Source: Candidatus Latescibacterota bacterium
GTDB taxonomy: Bacteria > Latescibacterota > UBA2968 > UBA8231
Length of the DNA stretch: 6,586 bases
Direction: 5' to 3'
Assembly (NCBI GenBank): GCA_003529325.1
Contig: DPVW01000166.1
Coordinates: 1-6,586 of the forward strand
Below, piece by piece: positions 1-5,833 of this stretch. The translations under genes were made by a program, and so were the position numbers. Below the pieces are notes generated by a model. That model searched no databases. It saw nothing but the letters and a program-made list of their open reading frames with translations, and was not told the DNA's origin. How positions within the stretch are numbered: position 1 is the stretch's first letter; every line of letters starts with the position of its first letter.

Positions 1-996
1 TGTCTGCGCGGACTGGCAGCGCAGGACTACCCAACCGATCGCTACGAAATCGTCCTCGTCGATGATGGGTCCACCGATGGTACCGGTACGACGGCGACGG
101 ATGTGGCCACCGAGTTGAGCCGCGACGGCGCTCGTGTCACGGTTCTGAACGGACCTTCGGCGTATGGCGCCCAGGGCTCAAAGAAGGCGGCCCTGGCGCT
201 GGGGATCTCACGCTGTGGTGGTGAGATTGTGCTCACCACCGACGCCGACTGTACCGTACCGAATGGTTGGGTGCGGTCGATGGTCACACAGTTCTCGGCA
301 CAGACCGGGGCGGTTATCGGCTTTTCGCAGATCGGTGTGCCGGGGACAGCCGCACCGTGGTTGGCCAGATGGGAAGGGCTCGATTTTCTGCAGTTGATGA
401 CGGCTGCCGCCGGGAGTTGCGCTCAGGGGCACCCGATGGCGGCGTCCGGGCAGAGTCTCGGATTTCGGCGCCAGGCATTCGACGAGGTCGGTGGGTATGC
501 TGGCGTGCGGCATCGCGTCTCAGGAGATGACGTGTTGTTGTTGCAGTTGATTCGGCGCACCGGTCGGTGGCAGATCAGGTTCTGTGGTGAGCGCCAGGGG
601 CGTGTTGTTCATCCGCCTTCCCCGGGACTGCGCAGCCTGCTGAGCCGACGCGCGCGCTGGGCTTCGAATGCGCCACTCCAGTTGCGCTTGGACCCGCTCT
701 TTTTCAGCTATATGGTAGCCACTTTCGGCACGTCACTGGGGTTGCTTGTCGGCCTCGTTCTGGGCGTCATGGGAGTTCTCCCCGTCGGCATCGTCGGCGC
801 TCTCTGGGGGGCTAAGATCATTGGCGAGGGTGCCCTCGCTGTCACCGGGGCGCGTCGTTTTGAGCGCCTCGATCTGCTGCGAGTCTTGCCATCATGGTTC
901 CTGCTGCAACCACTGTATACCGTTGCCGTCGGTCTTGTGGGTCCCCTCGGTTTTTTCCGTTGGAAAGGGCGGCGTGTCAGTCTCGGGCGGCGCTGA
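1..996 (+). CDS. Family 2 glycosyltransferase, membrane-anchored (5' partial)
   Basis: The frame is open from the first base of the window, so the N-terminus is missing; 331 residues remain. It begins inside the GT-A nucleotide-binding core, with EIVLVDDGSTDGT at residues 16-28. The metal-binding DxD motif (TTDADCT) is near 79-85. An acidic GDD at 175-177 fits the position of the catalytic base, and RRARW at 216-220 matches the (Q/R)xxRW motif of processive and related GT2 enzymes. Three hydrophobic stretches follow (about 233-259, 260-280 and 296-318), then a WKGRR tail typical of membrane GT2 proteins. Such enzymes use a nucleotide-sugar on the cytoplasmic face to build lipid-linked or exported polysaccharides. 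Donor and acceptor cannot be read from the sequence. Related full-length proteins usually carry about 40-60 more N-terminal residues, often with another membrane helix. The family call is firm; the substrate is unknown. Confidence 0.93.
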   Translation, partial: CLRGLAAQDYPTDRYEIVLVDDGSTDGTGTTATDVATELSRDGARVTVLNGPSAYGAQGSKKAALALGISRCGGEIVLTTDADCTVPNGWVRSMVTQFSAQTGAVIGFSQIGVPGTAAPWLARWEGLDFLQLMTAAAGSCAQGHPMAASGQSLGFRRQAFDEVGGYAGVRHRVSGDDVLLLQLIRRTGRWQIRFCGERQGRVVHPPSPGLRSLLSRRARWASNAPLQLRLDPLFFSYMVATFGTSLGLLVGLVLGVMGVLPVGIVGALWGAKIIGEGALAVTGARRFERLDLLRVLPSWFLLQPLYTVAVGLVGPLGFFRWKGRRVSLGRR

Positions 997-1033
997 TGAG
1001 CAGCGGGACCTCATCCAATACTTTCACAAATTC

Positions 1034-1038
1034 AGGAG
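1034..1038 (+). promoter_or_regulatory. Shine-Dalgarno site for bcp
   Basis: AGGAG lies 8 nt before the ATG at 1047. It decides the start of the peroxiredoxin gene, since the same frame is open back to 894 inside the glycosyltransferase gene. No convincing promoter is visible in the 50-bp gap, so bcp may be cotranscribed with the glycosyltransferase. Confidence 0.75.
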
Positions 1039-1046
1039 TCTGTGCA

Positions 1047-1505
1047 ATGACCGAGGTGGGCGAGAAGGCACCCGATTTTATCCTGCATGACCAGGACGGC
1101 AACGATATCTCTCTACAGAGTCTGAGAGGCAAGAAGGTCATCCTCTACTTCTATCCCAAGGATGACACCCCGGGTTGCACGAAACAGGCCTGTGGTTTTC
1201 GCGATCACCAGGCGGAGTTTGCCAGCGCCAACACGGTCATCGTCGGTATCAGCCCCGACGACGAGGCGAAGCATCAGAAATTTATCGCCAAGTTCGACCT
1301 GCCATTTGTCTTGCTTGCCGACACCGAACATGCTGTCTGTGAAGCGTATGGCGTATGGAAAGAGAAGAATATGTATGGCAAAAAATATATGGGCGTCGAG
1401 CGCTCAACCTTTGTCATCGACACAGAGGGCAGACTGGTTCGCGTCGAACGCAAGGTGAGTGTGGATGGTCACGTGGAGGCGATGCTCACCGAAGTTCAGA
1501 GCTGA
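1047..1505 (+). CDS. bcp: Thiol peroxidase Bcp (peroxiredoxin, PrxQ/BCP type)
   Basis: This 152-residue protein is about the length of E. coli Bcp. It reduces hydrogen peroxide and organic hydroperoxides in the cytoplasm using thioredoxin-type donors. The N-terminus EKAPDFILHDQDG is the usual AhpC/TSA opening. The active site YPKDDTPGCTKQACGFRD contains the peroxidatic Cys44 and, five residues on, Cys49. That spacing is the intramolecular resolving-cysteine arrangement of 2-Cys PrxQ enzymes. The helper arginine is probably Arg119 in VERSTFVID, and a third cysteine (Cys98) lies in EAYGVW. The ATG at 1047 is chosen because an AGGAG sits 8 nt upstream and the product starts where the family starts. 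The gene follows the glycosyltransferase on the same strand. Its last 10 bp overlap the end of the convergent phosphatase gene. Both the family and the catalytic residues are clear. Confidence 0.97.
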   Translation: MTEVGEKAPDFILHDQDGNDISLQSLRGKKVILYFYPKDDTPGCTKQACGFRDHQAEFASANTVIVGISPDDEAKHQKFIAKFDLPFVLLADTEHAVCEAYGVWKEKNMYGKKYMGVERSTFVIDTEGRLVRVERKVSVDGHVEAMLTEVQS

Positions 1506-2434
1506 CCGGCGAGCATGTCGAGGAGCAGACCGTAGCGGATGCCGCGGGTAGACACGGTGATCGCAGGCAGTTGCCGACTTTCGACGAAGGTGCGCAGAAT
1601 GAGGGCGCCTGCACCGATGATGTCCGCCCGCTGCTCGTTGACCTGAGGCAGATCACGGATCTCCTGATGTGGCATGGCCAGCAATCGGCGACTGAGATCG
1701 GCGACTGCGTCGCGGGACAAGAGATGGCCATCGATCCGGGGACTGTCAAAACGCTGGGCGCCGGCATCCAGCGCGCCGAGGGTGGTTACCGTACCGGCGA
1801 CACCGATGAGGTGGACATCCGGAGGCAGGGCGAACAACTGCTGCAGGGTGTCGTCGATCATGGTCCTCGCCTGCTGCAGTTCTGCGGTAGTCGGTGGCAG
1901 CTGCGCGAAGCAGCGTTCCGTAACGCGCACGGCGCCGACATCGACGGACTGCGATCGTTCCACAGCACCCTCGCTCCCAAGAGCCAACTCCGTTGAACCA
2001 CCACCAATGTCGATGACGGCGTATCGTGGGCTGGGCAGGTGTTGTCCGAAGGCGGCGCCGGCGAAGGTGTAGCGTGCCTCCTGATCACCCGACAACTCCA
2101 CGAGTCGGACTCCGACCTGTCCGGCGGCGGCGATGAATGCCTCCTTGTTGGCGGCGTCACGGAGCGCGGAGGTGCCGAAAGCGCGGATGCGCGTCGCCCC
2201 GAGGCCCTTGGCGCGACGGCGATAGTCGGCAAGCAGTCCACAGACCCGATCGATCGTCTCCGGCAGGATCTGGCGCGTCGCATCGACCCCCTTGCCGAGG
2301 CGGGCGATTTCGTGGGCATCGTCGAGGATGTGGACCGAATCCCCGTCCAGGTATCCCGTGACCATAAGGATCGTGTTGGTCCCCAGATCGATGGCGGACT
2401 GGATCTGCGGCAGCGAACCACGTGCTTGGGTCAT
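1496..2434 (-). CDS. ppx: Ppx/GppA family phosphatase, short two-domain form
   Basis: This 312-residue protein has the ASKHA (actin-like) fold of exopolyphosphatases and pppGpp phosphohydrolases. Motifs in order: phosphate-1 loop AIDLGTNT (14-21), FGTSALRDA (86-94), SGDQEAR (115-121) whose glutamate fits the proposed catalytic Glu, phosphate-2 loop IDIGGGSTEL (141-150), GVAGTVTTLGAL (211-222), QRADIIGAGALIL (268-280) and STRGIRYGLL (295-304). It ends right after the second actin-like domain. It therefore lacks the C-terminal HD-like domains of the roughly 500-residue E. coli Ppx and GppA, and resembles the short mycobacterial PPX1 type. It may split polyphosphate, pppGpp or both; motifs alone do not separate these. 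The ATG overlaps the stop of the upstream Usp-EIIA gene (ATGA) and has no strong Shine-Dalgarno of its own, so translation is probably coupled. The gene symbol is given at family level. Confidence 0.93.
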   Translation of the reverse strand: MTQARGSLPQIQSAIDLGTNTILMVTGYLDGDSVHILDDAHEIARLGKGVDATRQILPETIDRVCGLLADYRRRAKGLGATRIRAFGTSALRDAANKEAFIAAAGQVGVRLVELSGDQEARYTFAGAAFGQHLPSPRYAVIDIGGGSTELALGSEGAVERSQSVDVGAVRVTERCFAQLPPTTAELQQARTMIDDTLQQLFALPPDVHLIGVAGTVTTLGALDAGAQRFDSPRIDGHLLSRDAVADLSRRLLAMPHQEIRDLPQVNEQRADIIGAGALILRTFVESRQLPAITVSTRGIRYGLLLDMLAGQL

Positions 2435-3717
2435 GCAGCCGCCAAACGCTCCTGGTTCTTGATCAGAGCCGTCAGCTCCGATGGTGTCTCGCAGTGCAGG
2501 ATGGCGCTACGGGTCTCATCTGTATACATGAGCGCGGCGATCTGTCCCAGCACCGGGATATAGGTTCGGTAGTTCTGTTGCGGTGTCAGCAGCAGAAAGA
2601 TGTAACGCACGGCATCGCCGTGAATGCCGTTGAAGTCGACCCCATCCGGGCAGATACCGAGTGCGCCGATAATGCCTGGCAGGTCGGGGAGGGGGGCATG
2701 TGGAATGGCCGTCTCCCGGCCGATAGAGGTCGATGACTTCTGTTCACGCTCGCGGGCGGCAGCAAGTACCGTCTCCCGTTGTGAGGAGGGGACCTGCTTT
2801 TCCTCCACCAACACATCCACCATCTGGTTGATCGCCTCCCACTTATCCCGCGGGTGCAGGTCGAGGCGGATCGTGTGCTCCCAGAAGATATTGCTCAGAC
2901 GATAACTTCCCGGGTTGCGGGAGCGCACCATCAACACCGAGCAGGGAGCCTTGTAGGCGATTTCATCCGGGATGGAGCCGGCGAGAAACTCCTCCTGACG
3001 CCAGTCGTTGGAGGCGCCGAGCACGAGCAGGTCGTCCTCCCGTGCCAGATCGATGATGGGCGCCACGACCTCACGCGACGGGATGACCTCGCTGTCAGCG
3101 TCGATGTCGAGTAGCCGCAGTTGCAGTCGGAGTTCGTCGGTGATCTGCTGGAGGTATCGTTGGAGAATGGGGTCATCCGGCCGGCAGGACGGGTCCCGGG
3201 CGATACGGATGGCACGCATGTCGGCCTGCCACGCCTGCGCCAGATGGTGTGAGACTTCGAGGCCCATCAGCGAGTGGGTGCCCCCCCCTGTTGGTACCAG
3301 CAATCTGTTGATACCACCGAAGCCCTTGTCCTTGAAGATGAGCGTGTCGACGTCGAGAGCTTTCGTCAGTGCGCGGTTGGTTGAAGACAGGACCGTTGTG
3401 CGGTCGACATCACCATACCAGCCCATCATCAATACATCACAACTCCAGCGTTTGAGAGCGTCCTGGACGGCGCCTGCAACCGTTTCGCCATGAACGATGT
3501 GCGGAATCGCGCCGACGCCCATGTCAACGGCAAGGGCTGCCGCCCGCTCGAGAGCGCCCTCAACCCCTGCTCTTGGCGGGTCGCTATGGGTAACAACATG
3601 GGTCAGATGAAGCTCGCTCCACGGTTCCCTTGCCAGGGTTGCCGCGAGTCGCACGAGTGAATCCTCCATCGCCGGATCTTCCAGCGCGACAAGGATCCGA
3701 ACAGCTGATTTTGGCAT
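2431..3717 (-). CDS. Tandem universal stress protein domains fused to a PTS EIIA (type 2) domain
   Basis: Counting from the ATG at 3717 the protein has 428 residues. Residues about 5-132 form a first Usp domain: strand VRILVALEDP, then GWYG near 99-102, nine residues, and Ser112-Thr113, close to the ATP-binding pattern G-2x-G-9x-G-(S/T). Residues about 136-267 form a second Usp domain with LLVLGASND and AGSIPDEIAYKAPCSVLMV (G234, N237, G247-S248). Residues about 273-425 are an EIIA domain of the fructose/Ntr class, with the phosphoacceptor His340 in GRETAIPHA and the usual VRYIFLLLTP strand. No membrane segment, EIIB or EIIC part is present, so a sugar-transport role is unlikely and regulation more likely. 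A GTG at 3762 would add 15 residues. Neither start has a good Shine-Dalgarno; the ATG is preferred because it lies just before the first Usp strand. The gene heads a unit with the phosphatase through an ATGA overlap. No HPr or EI is in view. Confidence 0.88.
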   Translation of the reverse strand: MPKSAVRILVALEDPAMEDSLVRLAATLAREPWSELHLTHVVTHSDPPRAGVEGALERAAALAVDMGVGAIPHIVHGETVAGAVQDALKRWSCDVLMMGWYGDVDRTTVLSSTNRALTKALDVDTLIFKDKGFGGINRLLVPTGGGTHSLMGLEVSHHLAQAWQADMRAIRIARDPSCRPDDPILQRYLQQITDELRLQLRLLDIDADSEVIPSREVVAPIIDLAREDDLLVLGASNDWRQEEFLAGSIPDEIAYKAPCSVLMVRSRNPGSYRLSNIFWEHTIRLDLHPRDKWEAINQMVDVLVEEKQVPSSQRETVLAAAREREQKSSTSIGRETAIPHAPLPDLPGIIGALGICPDGVDFNGIHGDAVRYIFLLLTPQQNYRTYIPVLGQIAALMYTDETRSAILHCETPSELTALIKNQERLAAA

Positions 3718-3788
3718 GGCAATCGGTAGTGTGGCGTCGCAACGCGGGAACGCTGGGCACACATTTTCGTCGTTAAGATCGGGGGCAT

Positions 3789-3812
3789 CGACGTGGAATG
3801 GGGTCCACTTCG
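3789..3812. promoter_or_regulatory. Candidate operator: 24-bp imperfect dyad
   Basis: CGAcGTGGA and TCCACtTCG form 9-bp arms that match at 8 of 9 positions around a 6-bp spacer. The dyad lies 72 bp upstream of the ATG of the Usp-EIIA gene and in the region shared with the divergent kinase-like gene. It could bind a dimeric regulator or form a hairpin in the leader RNA. No regulator is identifiable, so the role is inferred. Confidence 0.35.
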
Positions 3813-3848
3813 TGACCGCTGGCTAACATACACAGGGCCCTCACGAAC

Positions 3849-3878
3849 CGCCACCGAAAATCGCTTCAGAGGGTGGCG
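3849..3878. repeat. Inverted repeat with long loop
   Basis: CGCCACC (3849-3855) and GGTGGCG (3872-3878) are perfect 7-bp complements separated by 16 nt. No T-run follows on either strand, so it does not look like an intrinsic terminator. It may be regulatory or coincidental. Confidence 0.3.
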
Positions 3879-3898
3879 CTAACTCAAAGGTGGAGCAT

Positions 3899-3926
3899 TG
3901 CTTGCGCCTATTTTTCACTGCTTGCG
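3899..3926. repeat. 8-bp direct repeat with 20-bp period
   Basis: TGCTTGCG occurs at 3899-3906 and again at 3919-3926. The copies start exactly 20 bp apart, close to two turns of the helix, and flank an A/T-rich TATTTTTCA. This places them on the same DNA face, as tandem activator or repressor sites often are. With only two short copies it could be chance. Confidence 0.3.
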
Positions 3927-4007
3927 AGGGGGATTGCCAATGCGTAACTTGGACGCCCGAAAGTGGCTGCAAATGGAGCGGAACTTCGATGGGAGCGAGC
4001 CTGGACG

Positions 4008-4700
4008 ATGGCCGTCGTGACCGTAGCTCGGCAGTTGGGAAGTGGAGGCGACAGGATTGCAGAACGGGTGTCGGAGGCACTCGGATATGAGTTTGTAGAC
4101 CGACGCCTGGTCGAAGAGATCGCAAACATTACCGACACCTCCCCTGGAGAGGTGGAGAAGTACGACGAAAAAGGGGAGGGGCGTGTGCGCCACTTCCTCA
4201 AGCGACTTCTCGTTCCCGAGATGTCGCCGGGTGGCTTCCCACTGTCATCGGCTGCCTATTTTCCCGAATTCGGTCTCGAGTTTCCCTACGTCATGGAACG
4301 CGCCGGGGTGGAAACTCCGGCGACCTACCTGGATCGCGGTACCTACCAGTTACTGATCACGACCCTGTTACAGGACTATGGTGACACGGGCAATGCGGTC
4401 GTTGTCGGTCGTGCGAGCCAGGTGATTCTCGGACAGAGCCCTGCCGCCCTTCATGTGAAAATCATCGCTCCCTTTGACCTCCGCTGCGAGAGCGTCAAGA
4501 AAGCACAAGAGGTTAGTGACGAGCAGGCGCGGGAACTGGTGGAACAGCACGACCGCTGGCGTCAGCTCTACCTGCGCAACTACCACGACGCCGACTGGGA
4601 CGATCTGCTGCTCTATCACCTGACGATCAACACCGGTCGCGTCGAGCCAGAAGAAGCGGTAGATCTCATGGTACGGTACGTAACTCAGAAGGGTTCGTAA
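4008..4700 (+). CDS. Cytidylate-kinase-like P-loop family protein
   Basis: This 230-residue protein resembles the cytidylate-kinase-like family (Pfam Cytidylate_kin2 type) rather than true Cmk. The N-terminal VTVARQLGSGGDRIAERV (4-21) is that family's P-loop region, followed by LGYEFVDRRLVEEIA (25-39). Further family-like blocks are NAVVVGRASQVIL (129-141), HVKIIAPFDLRCESV (149-163), and the C-terminal run HDRWRQLYLRNYHDADWDD with YHLTINTG (181-210). The loop has Gly-Ser-Gly-Gly-Asp where classic Walker A has Gly-Lys-Ser/Thr, so CMP kinase activity should not be assumed. The ATG at 4008 has GGGAG 12 nt upstream and gives the normal N-terminus. A GTG at 3963 would add 15 residues with no ribosome site. 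The stop overlaps the next start by one base. Biochemical function is not established for most members. Confidence 0.85.
   Translation: MAVVTVARQLGSGGDRIAERVSEALGYEFVDRRLVEEIANITDTSPGEVEKYDEKGEGRVRHFLKRLLVPEMSPGGFPLSSAAYFPEFGLEFPYVMERAGVETPATYLDRGTYQLLITTLLQDYGDTGNAVVVGRASQVILGQSPAALHVKIIAPFDLRCESVKKAQEVSDEQARELVEQHDRWRQLYLRNYHDADWDDLLLYHLTINTGRVEPEEAVDLMVRYVTQKGS
4688..4693 (+). promoter_or_regulatory. Shine-Dalgarno site for the Gfo/Idh/MocA gene
   Basis: GAAGGG lies 6 nt before the ATG at 4700, inside the last codons of the kinase-like gene. With the TAATG stop-start overlap it points to coupled translation and supports this start. Confidence 0.6.
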
Positions 4701-5833
4701 TGGGCAAACTCAAGGTGGGAATGATCGGTGGTGGTGGCGACGGCAATTTTTTTGGCCACGTGCACGAGCGTGCCATCGCACTCGACAACTCCCGGGAGTT
4801 GGTTGCCGGCGCACTGCGTACCGATCCGGAGGCGGCGATGGCGGCGGCCGGTGCATACGACGTGACCGGATATCCCAGCTATCAGGCCCTGCTGCAAGCG
4901 GTGCAGAGTGGCGAGCAGGCGCTGGATTATGTCACCATCGTGACGCCAAATCATGCCCACTACGCTCCGGCGAAGGCGTTTCTCGAGGCTGGCATCCCGG
5001 TGCTGTGCGAAAAACCGATGACGATGACCGTCGCCGAAGCCGAGGATCTGAAGCAGATCGTCGATACGGGCAAGGTGCCCTTCGTCCTGGCCCACACATA
5101 TACCGGCCATCCGATGATGATGTTCGCCAAAGAACTCGTTCGGCAGGGGCGTATTGGCGCGGTCCGCAAGGTAGAGGCCTGGTATAATCAAGGGTGGCTG
5201 GCGACACCCTTGGAAGAGGAAGGGCTACAACAGGCCGAGTGGCGCACCGACCCGAGTCGCGCGGGGATCTCCAACTGCGGCGGCGATATCGGTACTCATG
5301 CTTTCGTTGCCGCCACGTGGGTCAGCGGTCACGCGGTGACAAAGGTGTCGGCGCGACTCAACTCCTTTGTTGAGGGCCGTCAACTCGATGACGACTTCAA
5401 TGTCATCGGCGAACTGGACAATGGTGGGACGGCGATCATCACGGCAACTCAGATCGCCATTGGCTACAAAAATGACAATGGCTTCCGCTTGTATGGGACC
5501 AAAGGGTCGTTGGAATGGCACCAGGAGCGCGCCGAGTCTCTACTTGTGCGCACGGGGGAGGTGGACGAAACCTACTGGATCGGCGCCAACTTCAGCTTTT
5601 TCCCGGAGACCATCGCCTCCTACCAGCGTGTTCCTGCCGGTCACCACGAAGACTTCTTCGAGGCACTGGCCAACCTGCATGGCAGCATGGAGCGTCTGAT
5701 TCGCCAGGGTCGTGGTGAGGATGCGCCCGACGCCTTCGATCACCCCGGCGTAGACGAAGGCGTCGCTGGCATGCGCTTCGTCAAGGCGGCGGTGGACAGT
5801 TCAAATAGAGGCGGCGCCTGGACCGATCTATAA
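4700..5833 (+). CDS. Gfo/Idh/MocA family NAD(P)-dependent oxidoreductase
   Basis: This 377-residue protein has the normal length for a sugar or cyclitol dehydrogenase of this family. An N-terminal Rossmann domain opens with KVGMIGGGGDGNFFGHVH (5-22), whose glycine-rich loop has an extra insertion followed by GHVH. VTIVTPNHAHYAPAKAFLEAG (78-98) and CEKPMTMT (103-110) follow, carrying the family's EKP lysine Lys105. The C-terminal domain holds GGDIGTHAF (194-202), giving the catalytic Asp196-x3-His200 pair, then FRLYGTKGSLEW (262-273). The form with NQGWLATPLE and EWRTDPSRAGISNCGGDIGTH resembles a subgroup of uncharacterised sugar dehydrogenases. The substrate cannot be named. No signal peptide is present, so it should be cytoplasmic. 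The start is set by the GAAGGG site and the TAATG overlap with the kinase-like gene. The end overlaps a convergent gene by 6 bp. Confidence 0.93.
   Translation: MGKLKVGMIGGGGDGNFFGHVHERAIALDNSRELVAGALRTDPEAAMAAAGAYDVTGYPSYQALLQAVQSGEQALDYVTIVTPNHAHYAPAKAFLEAGIPVLCEKPMTMTVAEAEDLKQIVDTGKVPFVLAHTYTGHPMMMFAKELVRQGRIGAVRKVEAWYNQGWLATPLEEEGLQQAEWRTDPSRAGISNCGGDIGTHAFVAATWVSGHAVTKVSARLNSFVEGRQLDDDFNVIGELDNGGTAIITATQIAIGYKNDNGFRLYGTKGSLEWHQERAESLLVRTGEVDETYWIGANFSFFPETIASYQRVPAGHHEDFFEALANLHGSMERLIRQGRGEDAPDAFDHPGVDEGVAGMRFVKAAVDSSNRGGAWTDL

Larger units (their letters stand above)
3718..4007. other. Divergent intergenic region
   Basis: About 290 bp separate the start of the minus-strand Usp-EIIA gene from the start of the plus-strand kinase-like gene, so promoters for both units should lie here. 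I found no convincing pair of -35 and -10 boxes on either strand. The region does hold a dyad (3789-3812), a long-loop inverted repeat (3849-3878) and a direct repeat (3899-3926), listed separately. Both genes could start further out with GTG codons (3762 minus, 3963 plus), which would shorten the region to about 200 bp. Confidence 0.6.

Noticed and set aside
894..1046. Upstream extension of bcp in the same frame
   Set aside because: It overlaps the glycosyltransferase C-terminus. The ATG at 1047 has a proper Shine-Dalgarno and matches the family N-terminus.
1454..1490. GGTGAG and CTCACC inverted repeat near the bcp end
   Set aside because: The 6-bp stem with a 25-nt loop lies inside coding DNA and has no T-run; it is likely chance.
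1355..1996. Long plus-strand open frame (213 codons) across the end of bcp and the phosphatase gene
   Set aside because: It lies antisense to the phosphatase, whose motifs are unmistakable on the minus strand. Its translation shows no family features.
1858..2421. Minus-strand open frame of 187 codons within the phosphatase gene
   Set aside because: It is a shifted-frame shadow rich in Arg, Ser and Pro, typical of GC-rich off-frame translation.
2039..2563. Plus-strand open frame of 174 codons
   Set aside because: It is antisense to the phosphatase and the end of the EIIA domain; it is a by-product of GC-rich codon use.
3718..3762. GTG start at 3762 for the Usp-EIIA gene
   Set aside because: It adds 15 residues that do not resemble a Usp start, and no ribosome site precedes it. 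It is kept as an alternative, since the ATG also lacks a strong site.
3963..4007. GTG start at 3963 for the kinase-like gene
   Set aside because: No ribosome site lies upstream, and the added residues precede the normal family N-terminus.
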